Below, piece after piece: positions 8,452 through 17,846 of a stretch of 64,000 bases of DNA. The DNA is from Ideonella_A sp963843805 (lineage in GTDB: Bacteria > Pseudomonadota > Gammaproteobacteria > Burkholderiales > Burkholderiaceae_C). Where the stretch lies: NCBI GenBank assembly GCA_963843805.1, contig CAWJLY010000005.1, positions 62,001-126,000 on the forward strand. Reading direction: 5' to 3'. Under the pieces are notes generated by a model. That model had not been told where the DNA came from and ran no database searches. It was given only the letters and a program-made list of their open reading frames with translations. Made by a program: the position numbers and the translations under genes. The stretch's first letter is position 1; the number at the start of each line of letters is the position of its first letter.

Positions 8452-11400
8452 TCACGGGGCTGGCTTGACACGAAACCATGCCGCATACATCGCTGGCAGC
8501 GACAGCAGCGTCAGCACCGTGGCGACCAGCAGCCCGCCCATGATCGCCACCGCCATCGGCCCCCAGAAAACGCTGCGCGACAAAGGAATCATCGCCAGCA
8601 CGGCGGCTGCAGCGGTCAACACGATCGGCCGGCAGCGACGTACCGCTGACTCGACCACGGCCGTCCAGGCCGGCACGCCGCGCGCCCGGTCCTGTTCGAT
8701 CTGGTCGATCAGGATCACCGAATTGCGCATGATCATTCCCATCAAGGCAACCACCCCGAGCAAGGCAACAAAGCCGAACGGTCGATCGAGCAACAGCAAC
8801 GCGGCGGCGACACCCGCGATGCCGAGCGGTCCGGTCAGAAAAACCAGGATGCTGCGGCTGAAGCTGTGCAATTGCAGCATCAGCAGCGTGAACATGATGA
8901 ACAGCATCAGCGGCGCGCCGGCTGCTATCGAGCCTTGCCCCTTGCTGCTTTCCTCGACCGCGCCGGCCACCTCGATCCGATAGCCCGGTGCCATGCGCGT
9001 GCGCAATGGCGTAAACAGCGGCTCGACCTGGCCCGTCACGGTGGCGCCCTGAATGCCGTCGACGATATCGCCCTGCACCGTGGCAGCATAGTCGCGGCCC
9101 TCGCGCCACAAGACGCCCGGCTCCCAGCCGAAGCTCGGTCGGGCGATCTGGCCGAGCGGAATGCTGCGGCCGCCGGAGGTCGGCACATAGGCGCTCGACA
9201 GATCGCTGATCGCATCGCGCTCGGCATGCGGCTGGCGCAGCACGATGTCGATCAGCTTGTCGCCATCGCGGTACTGGCCGACCGGCACCCCGCTGTTGAT
9301 GGTTCGCGCCGCCTGCGCGATGCCTTGGCTGGTGACACCCAGAGCCCGCGCCTTGGCCTGATCGATATCGAGCCTGACGACCTTGACCGATTCGTTCCAG
9401 TTGTCATTGACGCCGCGCAGGTTCGGATTGCCACGCATGATGGCCTTGACCTCATCGGCGTAGATGCGTACTTGGGCCGCTTCCGGACCGACCACGCGGA
9501 ACTGCACCGGGTAAGGCACCGGTGGGCCATTCGGCAGCAATTTGGCGCGGCCCCTGGCTTCCGGGAACTCGGTTGCCAACAGTGCAGGCAAGCGCTTGCG
9601 AAGCGTCTCTCGCGCACGCAGATCACGTGCCAGCAGCAGCACCTGGCTGACATTGGTCTGCGGAAAGATCTGGTCGATCGTCAGCGCAAAACGTGGCACG
9701 CCGCTGCCGACCCAGGTGCTGACGCTGGCCACCTCGTCGAGTTGCATCAGACGCTGTTCGACCCGGCGTGTGGTGGCTTCGTTGGCAATGAATGACGTGC
9801 CTTCCGGGTACCACAGATCGACCAGTACCTCGAGCCGACTCGAATCCGGAAAAAACTGGTTCTGCACCCGCGTCATTCCGAACACGCCGAGCAGCAGGCT
9901 CGATATGGTCAGCGCAATCGTGATCCAGCGGTGGGCCACGCACCAGTTGACGGTGGCGCGAAATCGATCGTAAAACGGCGTATCGAACAATTCATGCGGG
10001 CCTGCACCGCCCTCGCCCGACGCCGCCGCGTGGGGCGGCGCCTTCAACAGGCGGGTGCCGAGATAGGGCACGAAGTAGACCGAGACCAGCCACGAAATCA
10101 GCAACGCGGCAGCAGTTACCGCAAAGATTGCGAACGTATATTCGCCCACCGTCGAGCGCGCGAGACCGATCGGCAAGAAGCCGACCGCGGTGATCAATGT
10201 GCCGGTCAACATCGGCATCGCGGTCGCCTCGTAGGCGAAGGTGGCAGCGCGCAGCTTGTCGTAGCCTTCCTCAAGCTTGCGAACCATCATCTCGACGGCG
10301 ATGATCGCGTCGTCGACCAGCAGGCCCAGCGCAATGATCAGCGAGCCGAGCGAGATCTTGTGCAGGCCGACGCCCCAGTAGTACATCGCGACGAAAGTGA
10401 TGGACAACACCAGCGGAATCGTGATGCCGACCACCAGCCCGGGCCGCCAGTCGATCGTGAAGCGCCAGCTGCCGGGCTTGAAGTGCAGCCCCAGGCTGAT
10501 GAAGCTGACCAGCAACACGATCAGCACCGCCTCCATCAGCACACCGACAAATTCGTTGACCGAACGTGCAACCACCGTCGACTGGTTCTGGAACTGCTCC
10601 ATCTCGATGCCGATCGGCAGATCGGCGCGGATCGCGTTGGTGGCCTGCTGCAAGGCCTTGCCCAGCTCGATGATGTCGCCACCGGCGGCCATCGACACGC
10701 CCAGCGCAAGCACTTCGCGGCCCTGATGGCGAACCTTGACCTGTGGTGGGTCGACATAGGCGCGCGTGATGGTTGAAAAGTCGCCCAGTTTCAGGCTCGC
10801 TGCACCGGCACGGATCGCGAAATTGCGCAGCTGGTCGACGCTGTTGAACTGGCCACCGACGCGTACCTGCACCGAATCGATCGGGGTGGTGATCTGGCCC
10901 GCCGACTCGATGGCATTTTGCTGGCCGAGCTGTGCCAGCACCTGGTTCAGATCAAGGCCGAGCTGCGCCAGCCGGAGCTGCGAAATCTCGATGAACAGCT
11001 TTTCGTCCTGCGCACCGAAAATCTCGACCTTGCGCACATCCTTGACGCGCAGCAGGCGCTGACGAACCTCGTCGGCCTGCTGTTTCAGTTCGGCATAACT
11101 GAAGCCGTCGGCCGCCAGCGCATAGATCGATCCGTAGACGTCGCCGAACTCGTCATTGAAAAACGGCCCGACCACGCCGGCCGGCAATGACCCGCGGGAA
11201 TCGCCGACCTTCTTGCGGACGGTGTACCAGATCTCGGCCATCTGCTGCGGCGGCGACGAATCCTTGACCTGGAAAATGATCTGCGCCTCGCCGGGCTTCG
11301 AATAGCTGCGGATCTTGTCGGCATACGGCACTTCCTGCAGCGTGCGCTCGATCTTGTCAGTGACCTGTTCGGCCATCTGCTGCGCGGTGGCGCCCGGCCA

Positions 11401-11625
11401 GTAGACGCGAACCACCATGGCCCGAAAGGTGAACGGCGGATCCTCGTTCTGGCCCAACTGGAAATAGGCCGCTGCACCGAGCAGCATCAGCACCACCAGC
11501 AGATATCGCGTCAGCGCCGGCCGTTCGATGGCCCAGCGTGAGATGTTGAAGCGCTGGCCCGGCTCGAAACCGGACCCGCCGGGAGAACCCGGCGTCTGGG
11601 GTTCACTGTCGGCAGTTGCGCTCAT
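8452..11625 (-). CDS. RND-family efflux pump inner-membrane subunit (AcrB-like)
   Basis: RND subunits are proton-driven inner-membrane transporters that expel drugs, detergents or other compounds through a tripartite complex. The protein is 1057 residues, the normal size. It has one N-terminal membrane helix (about 36-55), a large porter loop beginning NEDPPFTFRAM, a cluster of membrane segments with the proton-relay aspartates in GLLVDDAIIAVEMM, a second periplasmic loop, and a final helix cluster ending MYAAWFRVKP. It overlaps the upstream adaptor gene by four bases (ATGA), so the two are translationally coupled. No outer-membrane channel gene is adjacent, implying use of a TolC-like protein from elsewhere. 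The substrate cannot be told from sequence. Confidence 0.95.
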   Translation of the reverse strand: MSATADSEPQTPGSPGGSGFEPGQRFNISRWAIERPALTRYLLVVLMLLGAAAYFQLGQNEDPPFTFRAMVVRVYWPGATAQQMAEQVTDKIERTLQEVPYADKIRSYSKPGEAQIIFQVKDSSPPQQMAEIWYTVRKKVGDSRGSLPAGVVGPFFNDEFGDVYGSIYALAADGFSYAELKQQADEVRQRLLRVKDVRKVEIFGAQDEKLFIEISQLRLAQLGLDLNQVLAQLGQQNAIESAGQITTPIDSVQVRVGGQFNSVDQLRNFAIRAGAASLKLGDFSTITRAYVDPPQVKVRHQGREVLALGVSMAAGGDIIELGKALQQATNAIRADLPIGIEMEQFQNQSTVVARSVNEFVGVLMEAVLIVLLVSFISLGLHFKPGSWRFTIDWRPGLVVGITIPLVLSITFVAMYYWGVGLHKISLGSLIIALGLLVDDAIIAVEMMVRKLEEGYDKLRAATFAYEATAMPMLTGTLITAVGFLPIGLARSTVGEYTFAIFAVTAAALLISWLVSVYFVPYLGTRLLKAPPHAAASGEGGAGPHELFDTPFYDRFRATVNWCVAHRWITIALTISSLLLGVFGMTRVQNQFFPDSSRLEVLVDLWYPEGTSFIANEATTRRVEQRLMQLDEVASVSTWVGSGVPRFALTIDQIFPQTNVSQVLLLARDLRARETLRKRLPALLATEFPEARGRAKLLPNGPPVPYPVQFRVVGPEAAQVRIYADEVKAIMRGNPNLRGVNDNWNESVKVVRLDIDQAKARALGVTSQGIAQAARTINSGVPVGQYRDGDKLIDIVLRQPHAERDAISDLSSAYVPTSGGRSIPLGQIARPSFGWEPGVLWREGRDYAATVQGDIVDGIQGATVTGQVEPLFTPLRTRMAPGYRIEVAGAVEESSKGQGSIAAGAPLMLFIMFTLLMLQLHSFSRSILVFLTGPLGIAGVAAALLLLDRPFGFVALLGVVALMGMIMRNSVILIDQIEQDRARGVPAWTAVVESAVRRCRPIVLTAAAAVLAMIPLSRSVFWGPMAVAIMGGLLVATVLTLLSLPAMYAAWFRVKPAP

Positions 11626-12767
11626 GGTCGGGTCTGGCTGCCAGCGGTGGCCAAAGCGGGCGCACGTGCAGCCCCTGGCTCGGCGTACAACTTGACCTTC
11701 TGCCCCGGGTTGAGCACATGCACGCCGGCAGTCACGACAAGTTGACCGGCCTGCAGGCCCGACGTCACGACGGCCTCGTTGCCGTCGATTCCGGCCACCT
11801 CGACGGCGTGCGCGCTGACGGTCATGGCCGTCGGGTCGACAATCCAGACGACCGTGCGCCCCTTCTCCTCTTTAAGCGCCGACAGCGGCAGCTTGTTGAT
11901 GCCGGCCACCCGCGGCAAGTCGACGACGACAGTGGCCGTCTGGCCAAGCCGCACGTCGTTGGCGGCAGCCGGTTCGAGATCGGCCTTGACCAGAAAGGTA
12001 CGGGTGACCGGATCGGCTGAAGCCGACACCTCGCGCAAGGTGGCGTGCCATGTACGGTTGTTGTCGCCCCAGAGATCGACACGCAGTCCGGCCGGTTCAC
12101 CGGCCACCTTGCGGACCAGCGCCACCTTGTCTTCCGGAACCGAAAAGACCACGTCGCGCGGCCCGTCGTGGGCCAGCCGCAGCACCGGCGTACCGGCTGC
12201 CAGAACCATTCCGGGTTCGGCGTCCACACCGGTCACGACGCCGCCGACGTCCGCCACCAGATCGGCATATCGGGCCTGATTGGTTTGCACCGATAGCTGG
12301 GTCCGGGCCTGCTCGGCCTGGGCCTGGGCTGCCTTCAAAGCGGTCTGACGTCGCTCAAGTTCGGCGGCGCCGATGAAGCCCTGCACGCGAAGTTCGTTGG
12401 AGCGGGCGAAATCGGCCTCGGCCTGATCCAGCGATGCCTTGGCCGCGGCGAGCGAAGCCTGCGCGCCCTGCTGACCCAGTAGCAGATCGCGTGAGTCGAG
12501 TTGCGCCAACACCTGGCCCGCACGCACCCGACTTCCCAGCTCGACGCGGCGTTGCAGCAGCTTGCCGGGCACCCGAAACGACAGGCGAGATTCGGTGCGG
12601 GCGCGAATTTCGGCCGCATAACTGATCGATCCGCCTGCGGTATCGGTGGCGACGGTCAACGTCCTCACGGCGCGAACCGGCTCGACCACTGGTGCCTCGC
12701 GAGAGCAGCCGGCCAGCAGCAGCAAACAAACGACGAAGGTGGCGACGCGGGTGCGAACGGTATCCAT
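11622..12767 (-). CDS. RND efflux periplasmic adaptor (membrane fusion lipoprotein)
   Basis: Membrane fusion proteins link an RND pump to the outer-membrane channel. This 381-residue protein begins with a lipoprotein signal (hydrophobic FVVCLLLLAGC, predicted lipidation at the cysteine near residue 21). It has the first half of the lipoyl domain (SFRVPGKLLQRRVELG), an alpha-helical hairpin rich in Ala, Gln and Glu (about 100-165), and the beta-barrel domain. Its ATG follows the promoter and palindromic operator at 12779-12826. It is the first gene of the efflux operon and overlaps the pump gene by four bases. Confidence 0.95.
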   Translation of the reverse strand: MDTVRTRVATFVVCLLLLAGCSREAPVVEPVRAVRTLTVATDTAGGSISYAAEIRARTESRLSFRVPGKLLQRRVELGSRVRAGQVLAQLDSRDLLLGQQGAQASLAAAKASLDQAEADFARSNELRVQGFIGAAELERRQTALKAAQAQAEQARTQLSVQTNQARYADLVADVGGVVTGVDAEPGMVLAAGTPVLRLAHDGPRDVVFSVPEDKVALVRKVAGEPAGLRVDLWGDNNRTWHATLREVSASADPVTRTFLVKADLEPAAANDVRLGQTATVVVDLPRVAGINKLPLSALKEEKGRTVVWIVDPTAMTVSAHAVEVAGIDGNEAVVTSGLQAGQLVVTAGVHVLNPGQKVKLYAEPGAARAPALATAGSQTRP

Positions 12768-12778
12768 GGCAGCGAGTA

Positions 12779-12796
12779 ACTGACTGATTGGTCAGT
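12779..12796. promoter_or_regulatory. TetR-type palindromic operator at the efflux promoter
   Basis: ACTGAC (12779-12784) and GTCAGT (12791-12796) are perfect inverted arms around TGATTG, lying just downstream of the -10 of the efflux promoter and covering the expected start of transcription. Palindromes with TGACnnnnnnGTCA character are common operators of TetR-family efflux repressors. No tetR gene is in the window, so the repressor must be elsewhere. Confidence 0.65.
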
Positions 12797-12797
12797 A

Positions 12798-12826
12798 ATA
12801 TAATTGTCACAGCCAAAGCTTGTCAA
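12798..12826 (-). promoter_or_regulatory. Sigma-70 promoter of the RND efflux operon
   Basis: On the minus strand a perfect -35 TTGACA (12821-12826) is followed after exactly 17 bases by TTATAT (12798-12803). This near-consensus pair lies about 31 bases before the adaptor gene ATG and overlaps the upstream region of the divergent hpnC. Confidence 0.75.
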
Positions 12827-12849
12827 TCGAGTGTGTGGACAATGTCGCC

Positions 12850-13704
12850 GTGAGCGTCGATCATTACGAGAACTTTCCGGTGGCTTCGGTGTTGTGTCCG
12901 CCCCGCTTGCGGCCGGCTGTCGCGGCCATCTACTGGTTTGCTCGAACCGCCGACGACTTGGCCGACGAAGGCGAAGCCTCGGCTGATCAGCGGCTCGCCG
13001 ATCTGGCCGCGTATCGAAATGACCTGCATGCGGTAGCCGACGGCGAGCCCGCATCGTCCCGATGGCAGCCGGTGTTCACCTCGCTGGCCGAGGCGATGCA
13101 ACGCTGGAAATTGCCACTGCGTCCCTTCGACGACCTGCTGAGCGCGTTCCGTCAGGATTTGACCAAACCCTGCTACCAGGACCGAGCCGAGCTGCTCGAT
13201 TACTGCCGCCGCTCGGCCAACCCCATCGGCCGCCTGCTTTTGCATCTGTACGGCGTCGACGATCCGCAGGCGCTGCGACAATCGGATGCCGTCTGCAGCG
13301 CACTGCAGCTGATCAATTTCTGGCAGGACCTCGGCACTGACCTGGCCAGAGGTCGCCTTTATCTGCCGCTTGCCGATTGCCTGGAGCACCACGTGGACCC
13401 GGATCGCCTGTTTGCCCGCGAAGACAGCGCCGCACTGCGCGCATTGCTGGCCAGCGAGACCCGTTGGGCGCGTTCGCTGATGTTGCAGGGTCAGGCTTTG
13501 GTCTTTCAACTCGGCGGGCGCGCCGGTTGGGAGCTGCGCCTGGTGGTCCAGGGTGGCCTGCGAATACTCGACAAGATCGAGGCCAATGGCTTCGATACCT
13601 TGACCCGGCGGCCGCGGCTGCGAATGGCTGACGGGCCGCTGCTGCTGTGGCGCGCGCTGCGCGTCACCGATGCGCCAGCATTGTCGTCAAGGCCGGCTGC
13701 ATGA
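12850..13704 (+). CDS. hpnC: Hydroxysqualene synthase HpnC
   Basis: HpnC converts presqualene diphosphate to hydroxysqualene in the bacterial three-step route to squalene, the precursor of hopanoids. The 284-residue protein has the aspartate-rich trans-prenyltransferase motif ADDLADE (35-39 core) and a second metal-binding region in INFWQDLGTDLARGR. The GTG start at 12850 (VSVDHYENFP) matches the typical beginning of the family; a TTG 30 bases earlier is also in frame but would place the start inside the divergent -35 box. It overlaps hpnD by four bases and forms an operon with hpnD and hpnE. Confidence 0.93.
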   Translation: MSVDHYENFPVASVLCPPRLRPAVAAIYWFARTADDLADEGEASADQRLADLAAYRNDLHAVADGEPASSRWQPVFTSLAEAMQRWKLPLRPFDDLLSAFRQDLTKPCYQDRAELLDYCRRSANPIGRLLLHLYGVDDPQALRQSDAVCSALQLINFWQDLGTDLARGRLYLPLADCLEHHVDPDRLFAREDSAALRALLASETRWARSLMLQGQALVFQLGGRAGWELRLVVQGGLRILDKIEANGFDTLTRRPRLRMADGPLLLWRALRVTDAPALSSRPAA

Positions 13705-14591
13705 CGTCGGTAACGGATTCACCAGTGCAGCGCAGGGCGGCGCTCAGCCCGCAGCAATATGTGCAGGACAAGGCGGCCGGCAGCGGCTCGAGTTTCTATT
13801 ACGCATTTCTGTTCCTGCCGCCGCCCAGGCGTGCCGCAATTACCGCGTTTTATGCATTTTGTCGCGAGGTCGATGACGTCGTCGATGAAGTCAGCGACCC
13901 AGGTGTAGCCGCCACCAAACTGGCCTGGTGGCAATCCGAAGTGGTCGCCAGTTTTGCCGGGCAGCCGACCCATCCGGTTACCAAGGCGCTGCTGCCATTG
14001 ACAGCCGAGTTCGGCATCGAGGCCCGCCACCTGTTGGCCGTGATCGAGGGCTGCCAGATGGACCTCAGCCAGAATCGCTACCTCGATTTCGCCGGACTCG
14101 CGCGTTATTGCCACTTGGTGGCCGGCGAGGTCGGCGAGGTGGCGGCCAATATCTTCGGCCGCAGCAGCGACAGCACGCTGCACTATGCACACAAGCTTGG
14201 CTTGGCAATGCAGTTGACCAACATCATTCGCGATGTCGGTGACGACGCGCGCCGGGGCCGCATCTACTTGCCGATCTCGGAGCTGCAGCAATTCGAGGTC
14301 AAGGCGAGCGAGTTGCTGCTGCGCCAGCCACCCTGGGGATACAGCGACCGCTTCCAGGCCCTGATGCGCTTTCAGGCCGACCGCGCCCACGCCATCTACG
14401 ACGAGGCGTTGGCGCTGCTGCCTGAACGCGACCGGGTCGCGCAGAAACCCGGGCTGATGATGGCCAATATCTACCGCAGCCTGTTGCGCGAGATCGAAGC
14501 CGCCGGGTTTCAGGTGCTGCATCAGAAGGTGTCGCTGACACCGCTGCGCAAACTCTGGATTGCCACCCGCACCCACTTGCGCGGGCGTTGA
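13701..14591 (+). CDS. hpnD: Presqualene diphosphate synthase HpnD
   Basis: HpnD condenses two farnesyl diphosphates into presqualene diphosphate, the first committed step of squalene formation. From the ATG at 13701 the protein has 296 residues. It contains the first aspartate-rich motif REVDDVVDEV and the second motif NIIRDVGDDARRGR, plus the SSFYYAFLFLP region typical of the squalene/phytoene synthase family. Its ATG overlaps the hpnC stop (ATGA). An open frame continues 18 codons upstream, but that part is inside hpnC. Confidence 0.95.
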   Translation: MTSVTDSPVQRRAALSPQQYVQDKAAGSGSSFYYAFLFLPPPRRAAITAFYAFCREVDDVVDEVSDPGVAATKLAWWQSEVVASFAGQPTHPVTKALLPLTAEFGIEARHLLAVIEGCQMDLSQNRYLDFAGLARYCHLVAGEVGEVAANIFGRSSDSTLHYAHKLGLAMQLTNIIRDVGDDARRGRIYLPISELQQFEVKASELLLRQPPWGYSDRFQALMRFQADRAHAIYDEALALLPERDRVAQKPGLMMANIYRSLLREIEAAGFQVLHQKVSLTPLRKLWIATRTHLRGR

Positions 14592-14594
14592 ACG

Positions 14595-15908
14595 GTGGGT
14601 CCGAGCCTCGTCAAGCCGGCGCGCGCGTCCCGGATGGCAGTGATCGGCGCGGGCTGGGCTGGATTGGCGGCAGCAGTCGAACTGGTCGACTCGGGCTGCG
14701 CTGTCACGTTGTTTGAAATGGCAGCGCAACCCGGCGGTCGAGCCCGCCAGGTGCCTGGCCATGAGGTCTTGGGTGGCATCGACAACGGTCAGCACATCTT
14801 GATCGGCGCCTACTGCGAAACGCTCGCGCTGATGCGACGGGTCGGCATCGAACCGGATGATGTGCTGCTGCGTTCACCGTTGCGGCTGGTCTATCCCGAT
14901 GGCAGCGGCCTGCAACTCGGAGCGGGGCCGGCCGTTCCGGCATTCATCCGCGGCGTGCTGGGCCAGCACCGCTGGTCGTGGCACGAACGGCTGGCGCTGT
15001 TGCGTGCGGCTGCTGGCTGGCGCCTGCAAGGCTTTCGCTGCGCGCCTTCTTTGAGCGTCGCCGACCTCACCGCCAAGCTGCCGATCCGGCTGCGCGAGAG
15101 CGTGATCGATCCGCTTTGTGTCGCTGCCCTGAATACACCGAGTGATCAGGCGAGTGCAGCCGTTTTCCTGCGCATCTTGCGCGACGCTCTGTTTGCCGGA
15201 CCCGGCGCAGCCGATCTGCTGTGGCCGCGGCGTCGCTTGAGCGATCTGTTGCCTGCTCCCGCGCTGGCCCGGCTGGCGGCTGCCGGCGCGGACTTGCGGC
15301 TGGGGCATCGGGTGCGCGAACTGGCAGCGATGCCGGTGCAAGGCTGGCGCGTCGACGGCGAAGCGTTTTCGTCCGTCATCGTCGCCAGCACGGCGACCGA
15401 AGCGACACGCCTGGCAAGACCGATCAATGACACCTGGAGCCGTGTCGCTGAGGGCCTGCGCTTCGAGCCGATCGTCACCCTGAGCGTGCGCAGCGAAGGC
15501 AGCCGCCTGCCGCTGCCCATGATGGCGATGTGGTGCGACTCGACCCGGCGTCCGGTGCAGTTTGTCTTCGATCAAGGGCAACTGGATGGCGCCGACGGCT
15601 TGCTGACACTGGTGATCAGCGGCGCGGCACCATGGCTGGAGCACGGCATCGAGCCGCTGGCCGCACTGGCCCTCGACCAATTGAGCGAACAGCTCGGTGT
15701 CCATTTGAAGGCAGCCCCGCAATTGCTGCAGGTGCTGACCGACAAACGCGCCACCTTTCGCTGCACCCCCGGTTTGCAACGCCCGCCGATGCACATTGCA
15801 GAGCGGCTGCTTGCAGCCGGCGATTATGTCGATGGGCCTTACCCCGCCACCCTCGAAGGCGCCGTGCGCAGCGGCCTTGCCGCCGCACGGCAGGCGCTGC
15901 GGAGTTGA
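14595..15908 (+). CDS. hpnE: Hydroxysqualene dehydroxylase HpnE
   Basis: HpnE is a FAD-dependent amine-oxidase-fold enzyme that reduces hydroxysqualene to squalene. The protein has a dinucleotide-binding motif MAVIGAGWAGLAAAVEL near its N-terminus, followed by FEMAAQPGGRARQV, and a C-terminal FAD contact region DYVDGPYPATLEGAVRSG. The GTG at 14595 lies three bases after the hpnD stop and gives 437 residues; an ATG at 14634 just before the FAD motif is a possible shorter start. It is the last gene of hpnCDE. No squalene-hopene cyclase follows in this window. Confidence 0.93.
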   Translation: MGPSLVKPARASRMAVIGAGWAGLAAAVELVDSGCAVTLFEMAAQPGGRARQVPGHEVLGGIDNGQHILIGAYCETLALMRRVGIEPDDVLLRSPLRLVYPDGSGLQLGAGPAVPAFIRGVLGQHRWSWHERLALLRAAAGWRLQGFRCAPSLSVADLTAKLPIRLRESVIDPLCVAALNTPSDQASAAVFLRILRDALFAGPGAADLLWPRRRLSDLLPAPALARLAAAGADLRLGHRVRELAAMPVQGWRVDGEAFSSVIVASTATEATRLARPINDTWSRVAEGLRFEPIVTLSVRSEGSRLPLPMMAMWCDSTRRPVQFVFDQGQLDGADGLLTLVISGAAPWLEHGIEPLAALALDQLSEQLGVHLKAAPQLLQVLTDKRATFRCTPGLQRPPMHIAERLLAAGDYVDGPYPATLEGAVRSGLAAARQALRS

Positions 15909-15915
15909 ATACCGA

Positions 15916-16392
15916 TCAACGAGATTCGGGTTCGGCCTTGGCTTCGTCGCGGCCGTCTTCGACCGGCCAATCGCGGATGTACGCTTTCAGCATCCGGTTC
16001 TCGAAATCCTGACTTTCGACGACCGCCTTGGCCACGTCATAAAACGAGATCACGCCCATCAGCGTGCTTTGGGCCAGCACCGGCATGTAGCGGGCATGGC
16101 GCTCCAGCATCATCCGCCGCACGTCGTCGATCTCGGTGTCGGGCGAACAGGTCAGCGGTTGTTCGTCCATCACGCTGCGCACCTCGCTGTCGCCGACGGT
16201 GCCGCGATTGCTTGCCAAGGCCTTGATGACCTCGCGAAAACTCAGCATGCCGACCATCGCGCCGCGTTCCATCACGATCAGCGAGCCGATATCCCGATCG
16301 GCCATCGTCTCGACCGCTTCGCGCAAGGATTGATCGGGCGGCACGGTGAACAAGGTGCCTCCCTTGACGCGCAGGATATCGCTGACTTTCAT
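15916..16392 (-). CDS. CBS-domain-pair protein
   Basis: The 158-residue protein consists almost only of two CBS domains: the first covers about residues 5-60 (ending GMLSFREVIKAL) and the second about 70-130 (ending GVISFYDVAKAVV). CBS pairs bind adenine nucleotides and act as energy or nucleotide sensors, but no enzymatic partner domain is present, so the role is unknown. A strong ribosome-binding site AGGAGGT lies six bases before the ATG. It is convergent with hpnE, their stop codons seven bases apart. Confidence 0.9.
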   Translation of the reverse strand: MKVSDILRVKGGTLFTVPPDQSLREAVETMADRDIGSLIVMERGAMVGMLSFREVIKALASNRGTVGDSEVRSVMDEQPLTCSPDTEIDDVRRMMLERHARYMPVLAQSTLMGVISFYDVAKAVVESQDFENRMLKAYIRDWPVEDGRDEAKAEPESR

Positions 16393-16535
16393 GCAGACCT
16401 CCTCGAAAGCATGGAATCAATATAGCCCACAATGCCGCTGCACAAAAGCGCTGCGCTTGCACAGGCGTCTGTGACAGGTCGAATCAGCAGATTTCGGGCC
16501 TCGATGTTCAGGCCTCTTTGTCCAACGGAGATGAC

Positions 16536-17846
16536 ATGCCCGGTTTCAACGATCCCGGCTTCGACACGCTGGCCTTGCATGCCGGTGCCGGGCCCGACCC
16601 GAGCACCGGCGCACGCGCGGTGCCGATCCATCTGAGCACCAGTTTTGTGTTCGAAAGCAGCGACCACGCGGCTGCTCTGTTCAACATGGAGCGCTCGGGA
16701 CATGTCTACAGCCGCATCAGCAATCCGACCAACGCGGTACTTGAAGAACGCATCTCGGCGCTCGAGGGCGGCATCGGCGCGATTGCAACGGCCAGCGGGC
16801 AGGCTGCATTGCACCTGGTGATCGCGACGCTGGCGGGCGCGGGCAGCCATATCGTGTCGAGCTCGGCGCTGTATGGCGGCTCGCACAACCTCTTGCACTA
16901 CACCTTGTCACGCTTCGGCATCACCACCACGTTTGTCAAGCCGGGCGATATCGATGGCTGGCGCGCCGCCATTCGCCCTGAAACGCGGTTGCTGTTCGGT
17001 GAGACATTGGGCAACCCCGGCCTGGACGTGCTCGACATCCCGACGGTATCCGCCATCGCCCACGAGAATGGCCTGCCGCTGCTGGTCGATTCGACGCTCA
17101 GCACGCCGTGGTTGATCAAGCCGTTCGAGCACGGCGCCGACCTGCTCTACCACTCGGCGACCAAATTTCTGAGTGGCCATGGCACGGTCGTTGGTGGCGT
17201 ACTGGTCGACAGTGGCGCCTTCGACTGGGATCGATCGGGGCGCTTCCCCGAGTTGAGCCAGCCCTATGGCGGCTTTCACGACATGGTGTTCAGCGAGGAG
17301 AGTTCGACCGGTGCCTTCCTGCTGCGGGCCCGGCGCGAAGGACTGCGTGATTTCGGTGCCTGCATGAGCCCGCACACGGCCTGGCTGATCCTGCAAGGAA
17401 TCGAAACACTGCCACTGCGCATGGCGCGCCATGTCGACAACACCCGCAAGCTGGTCGAGTTTCTGGCCAGCCACGGGATGGTTGAATCGGTCGGTTATCC
17501 GGAACTGCCCGGGCATCCCGACCACGCCTTGGCGGGCAAACTGTTCCCGCGCGGCTGCGGGTCGGTATTCAGTTTCAACTTGAAGGGCGGACGCCAACAG
17601 GGCAAGGCCTTCATCGAATCGCTGAAGATCTTTTCGCACCTGGCCAACGTCGGCGATTGCCGCTCGTTGGTCATCCATCCGGCGTCGACCACCCACTTCC
17701 GCATGGACGACGCGGCGCTGGCGCAGGCCGGAATCGGGCAGGGAACGATTCGGCTGTCGATCGGGCTGGAAGATGCGGACGATCTGCGCGACGACCTGAA
17801 TCGCGCCTTGAAGGCGGCGCAGAAGGCAGCCGGAGCCGCGCCATGA
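16536..17846 (+). CDS. metY: O-acetylhomoserine sulfhydrylase (MetY-type PLP enzyme)
   Basis: This Cys/Met-metabolism PLP enzyme makes homocysteine from O-acetylhomoserine and sulfide in direct-sulfhydrylation methionine synthesis. The 436-residue protein starts GFDTLALHAGAGPDP, has the PLP phosphate-binding YSRISNPT segment, and carries the PLP lysine in HSATKFLSGHG. Length and the LHAGxxPDPxTGA start fit MetY better than the shorter O-succinylhomoserine enzyme MetZ, though substrate is not certain from sequence. I chose the ATG at 16536, preceded by GGAG, over a TTG six codons upstream. It overlaps the next gene by four bases, so an operon is likely. Confidence 0.92.
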   Translation: MPGFNDPGFDTLALHAGAGPDPSTGARAVPIHLSTSFVFESSDHAAALFNMERSGHVYSRISNPTNAVLEERISALEGGIGAIATASGQAALHLVIATLAGAGSHIVSSSALYGGSHNLLHYTLSRFGITTTFVKPGDIDGWRAAIRPETRLLFGETLGNPGLDVLDIPTVSAIAHENGLPLLVDSTLSTPWLIKPFEHGADLLYHSATKFLSGHGTVVGGVLVDSGAFDWDRSGRFPELSQPYGGFHDMVFSEESSTGAFLLRARREGLRDFGACMSPHTAWLILQGIETLPLRMARHVDNTRKLVEFLASHGMVESVGYPELPGHPDHALAGKLFPRGCGSVFSFNLKGGRQQGKAFIESLKIFSHLANVGDCRSLVIHPASTTHFRMDDAALAQAGIGQGTIRLSIGLEDADDLRDDLNRALKAAQKAAGAAP

